Source: Nitrospira sp. (GTDB lineage Bacteria > Nitrospirota > Nitrospiria > Nitrospirales > Nitrospiraceae). From it: DNA of 64,000 nt. The position numbers were made by a program, and so were the translations under genes. The notes beneath the pieces were generated by a model. The model ran no database searches. It was given only the letters and a program-made list of their open reading frames with translations, and was not told the origin of the DNA. The DNA is taken from the NCBI GenBank assembly GCA_029194665.1, contig JARFXO010000003.1, positions 124,001-188,000 of the forward strand, given 5' to 3'. Of this stretch, positions 8,220 through 17,195 are shown one piece after another; position 1 is the first letter of the stretch; each line of letters begins with the position of its first letter.

Positions 8220-9557
8220 ATGGAACTTGACGATAGCAAGGAGACAACGATCATACCGTCCCAGGTAGACCACACTCGGGAGGTATGTATGGTGGATCAA
8301 GAGCGGTGGGCGGAGATTCGACGGTTGCGTCATGAAGAGCGGGGATCCATTTCAGGGATTGCGCGGCGGTTGGACCTGGATCGGAAGACCGTGCGGCGCA
8401 GTCTGCAGCAGACGACGTGGCAACCCTATCGCCGAGCGGCGATGACGGAGACGCTGCTGACCGCCCATGCCGACTTTGTGCGGACCCGTGCGTCGCAGGT
8501 TAATTATTCGGCGCGGATTCTCTATCAGGAACTGCGAGCGAGCCACGAGTACATCGGCAGTTATGAGACGGTGAAGCGAGGGGTGGCGCCGCTGCGTGAG
8601 GGTCAGCTGCAGGCGGAGCGGGCCCTCCTCCGCTTTGAGACACCGCCGGGCCAGCAGAGTCAGATTGATTGGGGCCAAGCCACCGTGCCCTTCCGCGCCG
8701 GCCCGACGGTGGTGCACGTGTTCGTGTTGACGTTGGGGTTCAGCCGACGTGGGTTCTATTACGCCTGTGCCGATGAGCGGCTGGCGCAGTTTCTCGAGGC
8801 CCATGAACGGGCTTTTGCGCATTTCGGTGGCCACACGCGAGAGCATCTGTATGACCGACCGCGAACCGTCTGTTATGCGGATGAGACGGGGCGGCGGCTC
8901 TGGAATCCCACCTTCAAAGCCTTCGCCGACTATTGGGGCTTTGAGCCGCGCGTGTGTCGGCCCTATCGGGCCCAGACCAAGGGTAAGGTCGAATCCGGCG
9001 TGAAATATCTGAAACGGAACTTTCTGCCGGGACGAACGTTTGTCGATCTGGTGGACTTTCAAACCCAACTTGACGAATGGACCGCGACAATTGCCGACCG
9101 CCGCATCCATGGCACGACGCATGAGGAGCCACTCGTCCGGTTTGCGCGAGAACGCAACCACCTGGTCCCGCTGGCGGACCAGCGCGCCTTCCAGCAGGAG
9201 GCGCGCGTCTCACGGATCGTGGCCGAGGACTATTTGGTCAGCCTGGCGACGAACCGCTACTCCGTGCCCTTCCGGCTCATTGGTCAGCGGGTTGAAGTGC
9301 AACGACGGGGGGACACGGTCCACATCTTTCACCGTGACCAAGAGATCGCGACGCACCCGGTGCTCCCGGGCCAGCACCAATTCCGAATCCAGCCCGAGCA
9401 CGGCCCTGGAGCCAGTGCGCGTCTCGCCCGCCACCGTCGGTCCACGGTGAGCGATCGGTCCCCTCGCCCCGATGCCTTGCCGGAGGTCGAAGTGCGGGAT
9501 CTGGCCTGGTACGAGGCGGTGTGTGAGCGCACGGCGTCGCAGGAGGGGCGGCCATGA
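8220..9557 (+). CDS. istA: IS21-family transposase IstA
   Basis: DDE-type transposase. The start at 8220 is chosen for the ribosome-binding site aaggagg at 8206-8212; the frame is open further upstream (GTG at 8175). An N-terminal helix-turn-helix is visible (GSISGIARRLDLDRKTVRRS), then the catalytic core with QSQIDWGQATVPF (first Asp), HLYDRPRTV (second Asp region) and KGKVESGVKYLKRNF (Glu), and a C-terminal beta-barrel region (YLVSLATNRYSVP). Length about 445 aa is normal and no internal stop is seen. Confidence 0.92.
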   Translation: MELDDSKETTIIPSQVDHTREVCMVDQERWAEIRRLRHEERGSISGIARRLDLDRKTVRRSLQQTTWQPYRRAAMTETLLTAHADFVRTRASQVNYSARILYQELRASHEYIGSYETVKRGVAPLREGQLQAERALLRFETPPGQQSQIDWGQATVPFRAGPTVVHVFVLTLGFSRRGFYYACADERLAQFLEAHERAFAHFGGHTREHLYDRPRTVCYADETGRRLWNPTFKAFADYWGFEPRVCRPYRAQTKGKVESGVKYLKRNFLPGRTFVDLVDFQTQLDEWTATIADRRIHGTTHEEPLVRFARERNHLVPLADQRAFQQEARVSRIVAEDYLVSLATNRYSVPFRLIGQRVEVQRRGDTVHIFHRDQEIATHPVLPGQHQFRIQPEHGPGASARLARHRRSTVSDRSPRPDALPEVEVRDLAWYEAVCERTASQEGRP

Positions 9558-10336
9558 ACGCGGCGCAACTGGAACGGCTCCGTGACCAACTCACGCGCCT
9601 ACGGCTCTTGAAGAGTCGGGAGCGGCTGGAGGCCCTCTTACAAGAAGCGGCCGTCAAGGAGCTGCCCTATGCCGACTTCCTCGACCAGGTGCTCGGCGAA
9701 GAAGTCGCGTCCAAGACCGCGAAGAACATTGCGATGCGGACGAGTTTGGCGCGATTTCCATTCGTCAAGAGTCTGGAGGTCTTCGACTTCAGCTACCAGC
9801 CTTCGTTGGATAAGAAGCAGATTCAGCAGGTGGCGACCTGCCACTTCATCGAGCACGGCGAGAATGTCGTGATCTTGGGGCCGCCCGGTGTGGGCAAAAG
9901 CCACCTGGCCATCGGGCTAGGGCTGCAAGCCATTGCCCAGGGCTATCGGGTGTTGTTCACGACAGCCGCCGCCATGATCGCTACGCTGACTCGGGCGCTC
10001 ACGGAGAATCGGCTGGAGGACAAGCTGAAGCTCTATACCATTCCCCGGTTGCTGATCATTGATGAGATCGGCTATCTGCCCATTGACCGCACCGGGGCCA
10101 ACTTGTTCTTTCAGCTCATCTCACGCCGCTATGAGAAGGGGCCGATGATTTTGACCAGTAACCAGAGTTTCGGGGCTTGGGGCGAGGTGTTTGGCGACCG
10201 GGTGCTGGCGACTGCGATCCTGGATCGGGTGCTCCACCACGCGATCACCATCAACATCCGGGGCCATTCCTACCGGCTGAAGGAGAAACTCAAAGCCGGA
10301 CTTGTGCGGGTCGAAGAAGCGTCAACGACAACCTAA
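9554..10336 (+). CDS. istB: IS21-family AAA+ ATPase IstB
   Basis: Helper ATPase that delivers target DNA to IstA. It has a Walker A motif (LGPPGVGKSHLA), a Walker B motif (LLIIDEIGYLP), a sensor segment (MILTSNQSFGAWGEVFGD) and the arginine-bearing end of the IstB family. Length 260 aa is normal. It overlaps istA by four bases (ATGA). Confidence 0.93.
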   Translation: MNAAQLERLRDQLTRLRLLKSRERLEALLQEAAVKELPYADFLDQVLGEEVASKTAKNIAMRTSLARFPFVKSLEVFDFSYQPSLDKKQIQQVATCHFIEHGENVVILGPPGVGKSHLAIGLGLQAIAQGYRVLFTTAAAMIATLTRALTENRLEDKLKLYTIPRLLIIDEIGYLPIDRTGANLFFQLISRRYEKGPMILTSNQSFGAWGEVFGDRVLATAILDRVLHHAITINIRGHSYRLKEKLKAGLVRVEEASTTT

Positions 10337-10391
10337 CGGGGTGGGGAATTTTCGATGACCATAACTGGGGCAATTTGGATGACCCTTGACA

Positions 10392-10398
10392 GATCCAC
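10392..10398. repeat. Right target-site duplication (gatccac)
   Basis: Direct copy of the 7 bp at 8139-8145, at the right edge of the IS21-family element. Confidence 0.85.
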
Positions 10399-10481
10399 CA
10401 TTCACAGCCGGTGACCGAGACCAGGGCCGCCAGGCACAAGGCCGAGGCGGAGCGGGAGAGGGTCAGGCGGCCGTAGCTCAT
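10392..10481 (-). pseudogene. NodT signal peptide fragment separated by IS21
   Basis: The ATG at 10481 (minus strand) overlaps the stop of the MFS gene by four bases. It encodes a lipoprotein signal peptide: basic start (MSYGRLTLSR), hydrophobic core (ALCLAALVSV) and lipobox VTGC, followed by EWWI. The frame then runs into the IS element. It is the missing 5' end of the channel gene at 6717-8145. Confidence 0.85.
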
Positions 10482-12073
10482 GGTTGCTTCACCAGCTTTT
10501 TCGCCTGCACCTCACGCAGGGCTTTCGCCGGCTGCAACAGCGGCACGCGGTTGGACCGCGCGAACCAGACCAGCGCCGCAATCCCCAGACAGAGGTAGCT
10601 CGACAGGAGGAACGCGTCATTCAAGGCGAGAATGCCGGCCGCCTGCTTCATCGTCAGTTGCACTTTGCGCTGGATCACGGCAGGATCGACGCCGAGGGCC
10701 TCGAGTTTCGCCGTGAACTGGCTGAGCGCATCATACGACGCCGAGAATCGCCCGCCGAAATGGTCGCTGAGGTGCAATTGATGAAAGGGGAGCCGGCGGA
10801 AGAGCACGATCCCTTGCCAGGTAATTCCCATCCCGCCGAATGCGAGGCGAAGAATATTGGCCATCTCTGCCGCGCGCAGCAGTTGCTCCCCCGAAAGGCC
10901 GTGTAACGTCAACACGGTCAACGGGGTGAAAAACGAGCCGAGGAAGACCCCCTCGAGCACCATCGGCCAAAAGATCTGATCGAACGAGTGGGGATCGTCG
11001 AAGAGGCCGATCCAATAAAACGTGGCGGCGAAGCCCAAACTGTTCACGCAGGCCAGCCAGCGGACGTCCAGCCGTTTGGCGACTTCATGCATCACGGCGA
11101 TCAGCGGCATCCCCAGCAGGACCATGGGCAGGAACACCAGCCCGGCCAGCTCCGAGGAATAGCCCAGCAACAGCTGCAGGTGCACGACAAAGAGAGCGAG
11201 CAAGCCTTGGATCGAAAAGAAGCCTAAACAGAGACAGAGGAGGCCGACCGCAAAATTCCGATGCGCGAATAACCGCAGATCCATCGCCGGCCGGCGTTCG
11301 CCGAGCTCCCAGACGATCCAGATCGGGACCGCCACGAGGACGACGACCAACAGGCCGCGTAACAGCGGATCGTCGAACCAATCAAAGTCGTTGCCTCCGT
11401 TCAACATCGACTGAAAGCTGACGAAGATTACGAACAACAGGACAAAGCCGACGAGATCGACGGGCTCCTGGCGAACCTCATGCCGTCGTCCATGGAACAA
11501 GGCAGCGGCCAGGGCAGCGATCAACAGCGCCAGGGGGATGTTGAGGACGAAGAGGGTACGCCAGCCCCAATGCTCAGTCAGCCACCCGCCGGTCACCAGC
11601 CCCACCGTAAAGGGCATCAAGGTGAACAACCCCCAGATCGCCAGCCCCACCGACTTCAGGTGATCGGGATACTCCTTGAGCAGCAAGGATTGGCTCAGCG
11701 GCAAGATGACGCCGCCGACGAGACCGAGCAGGATGCGTGCCGACACGAAGCCCACAATACTGTCGGCCGTCGCGCAGCAGGCCGAGGCCACGGCGTAGGC
11801 GAGGAAGGCGCCGCAAAAGACACGGGGTTCTCCATAACGGTCGGAGAGCCAGCGGGCGAGGGGAAAGCCAAGAGCCAGGGCGGTCAAGAAAGTCGATTGT
11901 GCCCACCCCCCGAAACTGACCCTCACGCCGCCCAAGTCTCCTGCCGCGTACGGCTCCATCAGCACGTACGAGCCGGAGAAGAACACCACGATGTAGGCGA
12001 GGCCCAGCACGAGGTTGAGAAGGAGGAAGTGCCATCCGAGGCAGCGGGTCTCTAAATGATCCCCTGTCGTCAT
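10478..12073 (-). CDS. MFS multidrug exporter, DHA2 (EmrB-like) family, 531 aa
   Basis: Proton-driven inner-membrane exporter of drugs or toxic organics. The protein is strongly hydrophobic throughout, consistent with 14 membrane helices, with a motif-A-like loop (LARWLSDRYGEP) and a motif-C-like helix (GLVTGGWLTEHWGWRTLFVL) usual for DHA2 exporters. It is the first gene of the minus-strand operon MFS - NodT - HlyD. The operon order and spacing imply a tripartite pump, but both partner genes are damaged, so this protein may now be without its envelope partners. Confidence 0.88.
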   Translation of the reverse strand: MTTGDHLETRCLGWHFLLLNLVLGLAYIVVFFSGSYVLMEPYAAGDLGGVRVSFGGWAQSTFLTALALGFPLARWLSDRYGEPRVFCGAFLAYAVASACCATADSIVGFVSARILLGLVGGVILPLSQSLLLKEYPDHLKSVGLAIWGLFTLMPFTVGLVTGGWLTEHWGWRTLFVLNIPLALLIAALAAALFHGRRHEVRQEPVDLVGFVLLFVIFVSFQSMLNGGNDFDWFDDPLLRGLLVVVLVAVPIWIVWELGERRPAMDLRLFAHRNFAVGLLCLCLGFFSIQGLLALFVVHLQLLLGYSSELAGLVFLPMVLLGMPLIAVMHEVAKRLDVRWLACVNSLGFAATFYWIGLFDDPHSFDQIFWPMVLEGVFLGSFFTPLTVLTLHGLSGEQLLRAAEMANILRLAFGGMGITWQGIVLFRRLPFHQLHLSDHFGGRFSASYDALSQFTAKLEALGVDPAVIQRKVQLTMKQAAGILALNDAFLLSSYLCLGIAALVWFARSNRVPLLQPAKALREVQAKKLVKQP

Positions 12074-12475
12074 ACGAACGCTCGCTCGACAGAATGTAGC
12101 GGGCTCGGGTGCTCGTCTACTGAGGTCATGTTGTTCCGTTGGATCGCCGCCAGATGATTTCCCCGCTGAGCCGCCTCATGGCGCAGTGGGACTATGTAAT
12201 AGCCTTATCTCTGCACACACCGCCCTCTGCGTGGGACAGATATGCCCAGCTCTTGGCATTCGGGAGAATAGAGGGAGTCGTGGCCACTGGATTGGATGTA
12301 TCGACAACAAGCATTGTGTCAGGCCTCTGCCTTGAACCATGCTTCGTTTGTTAACGACCGGCCACCCTGTCTCCTACGTAGCAAGAAACCATTTCGTGGA
12401 CCATAAGGTACTTCCCTAGAGTGCAAGGGGAAATTCCACGGGAAGGATGGAACGAAAAGGGAAAAGATTTCGAGG
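12074..12475. other. Gap with no supported gene
   Basis: Upstream region of the efflux operon (divergent side) and downstream side of the broken response regulator. A 71-codon plus-strand frame (12139-12354) has no ribosome-binding site or recognisable features. I see no clear promoter or hairpin. Confidence 0.4.
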
Positions 12476-12789
12476 CTATTTGGATGATGAGCGGGTGAGG
12501 CCGTGGGCCAAGGCGTACGTTGTCAGTTCAGCCGTCGTATGGAGGCCAGCTTGTTCCATCAGCTTTGACTTATGATACTCGAGCGTCTTTGGAGGAAGCC
12601 CCAGTGTTGAAGCGATTTCTTTGAGCGTCCGTCCCTCGGCCACTAATTGGAGAATCCCCCGCTGGCGTATCGGCAAACGATCCTGATCGTCGATACCGGA
12701 TTGGGTTCAGCGATGGACCCCACCACCTGACACTGTTTTTCCGGCACCAGCGCATGGTCATCCGCCAAGAGGACGCGGGGCTTGCTCAT
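12476..12789 (-). pseudogene. NarL/FixJ response regulator with internal deletion
   Basis: The ATG at 12789 overlaps the histidine-kinase stop by four bases and starts a receiver domain correctly (MSKPRVLLADDHALV). The next part reads QCQVVGSIAEP and then jumps, out of frame, to the end of the protein: DRLPIRQRGILQLVAEGRTL and a complete LuxR-type helix-turn-helix (LKEIASTLGLPPKTLEYHKS, ending near LTRSSSK). About 120-140 codons are missing, including the phosphorylated Asp of the receiver domain. The HTH part is still an open frame (12476-12676) but is unlikely to make a working regulator. Confidence 0.82.
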
Positions 12790-13790
12790 GCAGGCTTCTG
12801 TTTGAACGGCACCCACGCACAGACACGTGTCCCCTCGCCCGGTGTCGATTGAATCTCCAGGTTTCCGGCAATCAGTGAAACGCGTTCCCTCATGCTCAAC
12901 AACCCGAGGCTTCCCCGCCGACCCTCGTACTGATTCACATCAAATCCCACTCCATCATCGCTTATCATAAGCTGGAGGCCGTCTCGCACTCGCCGGAGGT
13001 CGACGCGAATATTCTTTGCCCTGGCATGGCGGGAAATGTTTGCTAACCCTTCTTGTGCCACGCGGTACAAGCAGGTGGCGACGTCTTGCGCCACGTGTGT
13101 GGGGATGTCTTTACCTAGAAACCGGGCTGCGATACCGGTACGGGCTTGAAAGTCATCGACCAGACGTCGGAGTGCAATAGAGACACCCAGATCGTCAAGG
13201 ATGGATGGATGAAACTGATGGGCCAAGCGACGAACATTGTCTGAGAGTTCGGCGATCCGGGTATGAATCGTGTGCACCCTGTTGACCGTACTACTGACAG
13301 GGGCATGGGAAAGTTGTTGTTCCAACATTTCGATGTCGATCGACAAGAGGGCGAGGCGTTGATTGATGTCGTCGTGCAGATCGCGTGAAATCCGCCGTCG
13401 CTCTTCCTCCTGGAGGTGAAGCAGCTGCGAGGCGAGCAGGCGAAGGTCCCGACGGTTGGCTTCGAGTGACTGTTCAGTATCGATTCGTTTTGACACCTCA
13501 CTGACGAGCGCGTTATTGACGGCCAGAAGTTCTTCGCTCCGTACATGTAAGCGCGCGGCCCAACCTTCATCGAGCCGTTGGATCTCCTCTGCACGTTCAT
13601 GACGTTGTAGAAGGTACCAAATGGGCAGCCCGATCAAGGCCATGATCACGACGCGAATAACTATTTGTTGGGGGAACAACGACAAGAAAGAGTTTGCAAT
13701 TTCCGCGGAGAGATGGAGAACCAGCAATCCGACCAGCAAGGTGGAGATACTTCCGACCAAAAACCCGATTCGAGTTCGTGATAGGGCCAT
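12786..13790 (-). CDS. NarL-type sensor histidine kinase (HisKA_3), 334 aa
   Basis: Two N-terminal membrane helices (about 9-27 and 43-61), a short linker coiled coil (65-125), then the HisKA_3 box RRRISRDLHDDINQRLALL with phospho-acceptor H139, and an HATPase_c domain (AQEGLANISRHARA; DDGVGFD; GSLGLLSMRERVSLIAG). There is no periplasmic sensor domain of note. Its natural partner is the response regulator directly downstream, which is deleted internally, so the kinase is either orphan or signals to another regulator. Confidence 0.88.
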   Translation of the reverse strand: MALSRTRIGFLVGSISTLLVGLLVLHLSAEIANSFLSLFPQQIVIRVVIMALIGLPIWYLLQRHERAEEIQRLDEGWAARLHVRSEELLAVNNALVSEVSKRIDTEQSLEANRRDLRLLASQLLHLQEEERRRISRDLHDDINQRLALLSIDIEMLEQQLSHAPVSSTVNRVHTIHTRIAELSDNVRRLAHQFHPSILDDLGVSIALRRLVDDFQARTGIAARFLGKDIPTHVAQDVATCLYRVAQEGLANISRHARAKNIRVDLRRVRDGLQLMISDDGVGFDVNQYEGRRGSLGLLSMRERVSLIAGNLEIQSTPGEGTRVCAWVPFKQKPA

Positions 13791-14150
13791 GAGCTGACCT
13801 CACCCAGTCGGATTATCCTCCTTCCGGATTGCTCAATCAAGCAGGAGGATCATTGTTTCGGTCAAACGGACCTGCGCGATGTTTTGCCACGCCGGCCACT
13901 GTCGATACCCTGCAGCTCCTTGACCTCACCGTTCACCCGCCTCCGTGAATTCTTGAAAGATGAGATGATGTTTAATGCGGAATGGCTGGTTCCTCATCTC
14001 ACCAGACAGCATCCTCAGCTTGATCTCCCGCTGCCAACGTCACTGACTTGAAAACAAACGGTCGAAGTGAGAAGTTGAGGTCGAGTAAGTTCGGACCGGA
14101 TCTTGACTTGTGCACGACGGAGGTGACCAGGTATTAGGGAAGCCTTGACC
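13791..14150. other. Gap with no supported gene
   Basis: Intergenic stretch between the divergent kinase and the exported-protein gene. The only feature I can name is the sequence cggatcttgacttgtgcac (about 14097-14115), similar to the repeats at 3490-3543. Confidence 0.4.
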
Positions 14151-14576
14151 ATGTCCTGCCCACGGATTACAGTGCTCCTTATGATACGAGCTTGTGCAAC
14201 CGCGCTCTTTCTGATGTGCCTGGCTGCTCCTGTCTGGGCGACTGAGGCGGAATCGTTCGATCCCGATCAACCCTTCAATCAGGCAATGACTTCCGGTCTC
14301 CTCCGTTCGCTGCTGAATCAAGCGCTCGATAGTCTTGAGGACCACTTAGAAATTTCCGGGAGCCTTAACTCTGATGACACGAAGGGTGATCAGGGGAAAC
14401 ATCTGCGCTTCAAATTCTATCCAGAGGGCAAGTCAAAGTCCGATCAGCATTTCACGGCCGAAGGATGGTTCGGCTCAGTTCCCGAATCCGGCCAATATGA
14501 TTGGCGTTTTCAATTCAAGCAGCCGGAAGATCGCACCAAGAAACATCCCTCCCGACAGGTCGACCCCCCGCTGTAA
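14151..14576 (+). CDS. Small exported protein of unknown function, 141 aa
   Basis: The start ATG at 14151 gives a signal peptide (basic start, hydrophobic LLMIRACATALFLMCLAAP, probable cleavage after VWA). The mature part is hydrophilic, with two recognisable stretches: DPDQPFNQAMTSGLLRSLLN and a C-terminal segment rich in charged and aromatic residues (HFTAEGWFGSVPESGQYDWR). I do not recognise the family. A decayed copy lies at 5235-5490. It sits just before the flagellar block but is not obviously part of it. Confidence 0.6.
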   Translation: MSCPRITVLLMIRACATALFLMCLAAPVWATEAESFDPDQPFNQAMTSGLLRSLLNQALDSLEDHLEISGSLNSDDTKGDQGKHLRFKFYPEGKSKSDQHFTAEGWFGSVPESGQYDWRFQFKQPEDRTKKHPSRQVDPPL

Positions 14577-14701
14577 CAGGGCTGCTTACCGTTCACGGGT
14601 TACTTTTGCCTACCACGCTGTAAAGTTTTCCTCTTTCCGGACAGAGTCGTAAGGATTTTCACCCCAATGCCTAATTCCCTGCGGTGTTAGAAGCCGCTCA
14701 A

Positions 14702-14719
14702 TTGGCATGGGGTTTGTAT
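14702..14719 (+). promoter_or_regulatory. Candidate sigma-54 promoter for fliK-flgD-flgE
   Basis: The sequence TTGGCAT-GGGG-TTTGTAT fits the -24/-12 pattern TGGCAC-N5-TTGCW with two mismatches and the correct GG-N10-G spacing. It lies 36 bp before the chosen fliK start and resembles the better sites before fliL and flgF. Confidence 0.45.
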
Positions 14720-14754
14720 TCGCCTGCCTTGGATCAGAAGTAGGATTGACACCC

Positions 14755-16500
14755 ATGGATTTCATTGCTGCCGACACCTTTTCTCCTCCATCCAGGTCCT
14801 CTAGATCTTCTATGGACGGGAGTTCTCGGTCGGTCCGGACAGCTTCTCCTTCCAACTCCAGTGGTATCGGGAAACATTTCTCGACGGTTCTTCAGAGAGT
14901 TCGTGGAGAGGAGGGGAGGGGTGATCGCCGCGAGACGGCCGCCATTCGATCCTCAAGCCAATCTGATAACAAGCCTCGGGTGAACGAGGCGAAAGGTGGA
15001 GATGATTCCTCGGTTCGAGCGGATCGTGCTGACGCGCCATCATCAAAGCTGTCGGAGAAGGATCGTTCTGATCAGGATGCAAACAGGTCGGTCAAGGCTT
15101 CAAGGGGGGCAAGGGGAGATGGCGAATCTTCCGCTGTAAAGGACGATGCCCGTTCCGATTCTCATGGCTCAGAGTCTCAGCCCGGATCTGCTCCGACTCC
15201 ACTTCCGGTCGCGACATACAGGATCAACCAAGAACGGATGGCCAGGGAAGAGGACTCTCGATCGTCCGAAGACGATCACCAGGCAACAACAGTGTCTTCC
15301 ATCTCTACCTTGATACCACCCGAATCCTCCGTGCCTTCCATGACGGCTCTTGCGACTCACGATGATGCGGCGTCCTTAGACGGAGCGGCTACGGCATCAA
15401 AGGATCAACCAGAACAGCCATCGGCCATGGCGGCGCTTTCTACGAAGGGTGACGCTCCAGCAGGTCCGATCGTGAAAGTTGGCCTGCAAGCCGTTGTCGG
15501 CGGTGCCGATACAAAGACCGCTCCTGCTGATGTGAAAATTCATACCGCTTCTTCCGGGGAGGAGATCGGTCGCTCTCGTCCACAGTCCGACGGTCTTTCT
15601 CAAAACGCGTCCAATCTAAGTTCCGGCTCGACGCCGACTGAGGGAAGGATCGATCGTCCGATGAATGATGCTCCTCGGATCGCGGATGGAGTCGCGCTTG
15701 TACGTCCCGCTGCTTTACATTCGGAGGGCCATGCAGCAGCCAACGGTGACAAAGATCATGTGGAATCGAAGACGGCGGCCATATTGTCGTTCGAAGATCC
15801 TCCACAATCCGTCAGCGGCGATGGAAACGGTGAATCGAAGGTCAGTGTGCCTTTACTGCGTGGCCATCAATCGAACTTTGATGTGATCAAATCCTTCGTC
15901 GAGTGGAGGACCGGTCAAAGCGGCTCTCCGCATGATCAAGCTGAGATTGAGGTATCGCAGGCGGCGGTTGGTGAGCACCAAGCGACGGGGGGACAACCTA
16001 TAGCGGCGACCATCACCGGAGTTCACGGAGGCGTCGGTTCCAGCTCACCTCTGCCGCCTCCTCCCACCACCCCTTTCGTTAGCCATGCGCAACCTGCCAT
16101 GCCCGGCAACGATCTCGGAGATAAATCCGCACAGGTGATGGGCCGGTCAGTCGTGTTTAATGTGGCACAGCCAGACTTGGGTCACGTGAACATTCGTGTG
16201 GCGATCACGAACGATGTGGTGCATACACATTTATCGGCCGACAGGCCTGAAGTGGGGCAATTCCTCATCAACGGACAGGACCGTCTTCAGGCCGCATTGC
16301 AAGCGAACGGATTGGACATGGGACAATTCCGCGTGGATATCGATCGTCAGAGTGCCGGTCGTTCCTTCCACCATGGCCCTTCTCAGGAACAAGGACAGAC
16401 CTGGGATCAGGGCTCGCAAGGGATGAAATGGGGACAGAGTCAGGAGCGACAGGACGAAACGCGCATACCGCTTCATGGCCTATTGAATTTGGTGGCGTAG
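14755..16500 (+). CDS. fliK: Flagellar hook-length control protein FliK, 581 aa
   Basis: Secreted ruler protein that sets hook length and switches export specificity through FlhB. The long N-terminal part is low-complexity, rich in Ser, Asp, Ala and Pro, as usual. The conserved C-terminal Flg_hook domain is visible (VVFNVAQPDLGHVNIRVAIT, then VHTHLSADRPEVGQFLI and LQAALQANGLDMGQFRVDI). The ATG at 14755 is preferred to the one at 14707, which lies inside the candidate sigma-54 promoter. flgD and flgE follow directly, the classical hook-gene order. Confidence 0.85.
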   Translation: MDFIAADTFSPPSRSSRSSMDGSSRSVRTASPSNSSGIGKHFSTVLQRVRGEEGRGDRRETAAIRSSSQSDNKPRVNEAKGGDDSSVRADRADAPSSKLSEKDRSDQDANRSVKASRGARGDGESSAVKDDARSDSHGSESQPGSAPTPLPVATYRINQERMAREEDSRSSEDDHQATTVSSISTLIPPESSVPSMTALATHDDAASLDGAATASKDQPEQPSAMAALSTKGDAPAGPIVKVGLQAVVGGADTKTAPADVKIHTASSGEEIGRSRPQSDGLSQNASNLSSGSTPTEGRIDRPMNDAPRIADGVALVRPAALHSEGHAAANGDKDHVESKTAAILSFEDPPQSVSGDGNGESKVSVPLLRGHQSNFDVIKSFVEWRTGQSGSPHDQAEIEVSQAAVGEHQATGGQPIAATITGVHGGVGSSSPLPPPPTTPFVSHAQPAMPGNDLGDKSAQVMGRSVVFNVAQPDLGHVNIRVAITNDVVHTHLSADRPEVGQFLINGQDRLQAALQANGLDMGQFRVDIDRQSAGRSFHHGPSQEQGQTWDQGSQGMKWGQSQERQDETRIPLHGLLNLVA

Positions 16501-16521
16501 ACAGTAAAGGAGATAGAGCAA

Positions 16522-17175
16522 ATGATTGATGTATCCCAACTCACCTCGACCGGAACTCCTCCGACAGCGGAAAAGACAGGACCCCGACAGTTGGGTCAGG
16601 ACGATTTTCTGAAATTGCTCATCACGCAATTAAAGAACCAAGACCCGTTGAAGCCCACCGACAATACCGAATTTATCTCGCAGCTCGCACAATTCAGTCA
16701 GTTGGAGCAGACCGCGAAACAGGCGCAGCTTCTTCAGAAGAGCCTCGATGCACAGACCGCCTCGTTGCAGTTCACGCTGCTGCCCATGATCGGCCGCACC
16801 GTCACCATCGGGCAACCGATGGTGCAACTCACCGATGGCCCCGCTCAATTCGGGTACACATTGGACAAGGATGCCGCGAAAGTTCTGGTCAGTATTCAGG
16901 ATCAACTGGGCCAAGTCGTGCGAAGTCTGGAATATCGCGATCGACCGGCAGGACCGCATACAGCCGCGTGGGACGGGCAAAACCAGAGTGGAACCCTCAT
17001 GCCTAAGGGAACGTACCGCTATCTCATTTCGGCCGTTGATTCGGAAGGCAAGCCGGTGAACGTGGAGGGGCGTGCGTCGCTCGTCGTGTCCGGGGTGCGT
17101 ATGGAAGAGGGACAAGCCAAACTCCTTGTCGGTGATTTGGCCGTCGATCCGTCCGAGATCGTTGAGTTGCGATAA
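16522..17175 (+). CDS. flgD: Flagellar hook-capping protein FlgD, 217 aa
   Basis: Scaffold that caps the growing hook and lets FlgE subunits assemble. The N-terminal FlgD signature is clear (DDFLKLLITQLKNQDPLKP, then TEFISQLAQFSQLEQ). A FlgD Ig/Tudor-like C-terminal region follows (WDGQNQSGTLMPKGTYRYLI). The ribosome-binding site aaaggaga lies upstream. It stands between fliK and flgE. Confidence 0.95.
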   Translation: MIDVSQLTSTGTPPTAEKTGPRQLGQDDFLKLLITQLKNQDPLKPTDNTEFISQLAQFSQLEQTAKQAQLLQKSLDAQTASLQFTLLPMIGRTVTIGQPMVQLTDGPAQFGYTLDKDAAKVLVSIQDQLGQVVRSLEYRDRPAGPHTAAWDGQNQSGTLMPKGTYRYLISAVDSEGKPVNVEGRASLVVSGVRMEEGQAKLLVGDLAVDPSEIVELR

Positions 17176-17195
17176 CCAAGAGGAGGGTTGTACTC

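Larger units (their letters stand above)
8146..10391 (+). mobile_element. IS21-family insertion sequence, 2246 bp, complete
   Basis: The ends are imperfect 27-bp inverted repeats (8146-8172 and 10365-10391; 20 of 27 positions agree), both starting TGTCA. Each end carries two copies of an 18-bp motif of form GGTCAT...CCCC spaced 24 bp apart (8153 and 8177 on the left; 10343 and 10367, inverted, on the right), the multiple-site layout of IS21 ends. It contains istA and istB with a four-base overlap. The 7-bp target duplication is intact, so the insertion is probably recent. Confidence 0.92.

Noticed and set aside
12139..12354. 71-codon plus-strand frame
   Set aside because: No ribosome-binding site, no recognisable motif and unnatural composition.
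14621..14640. TAAAGTTT, an ideal enteric sigma-28 -35 box before fliK
   Set aside because: No matching GCCGATAA-like -10 at 11-12 bp; the other sites here use TCAAGTTC.
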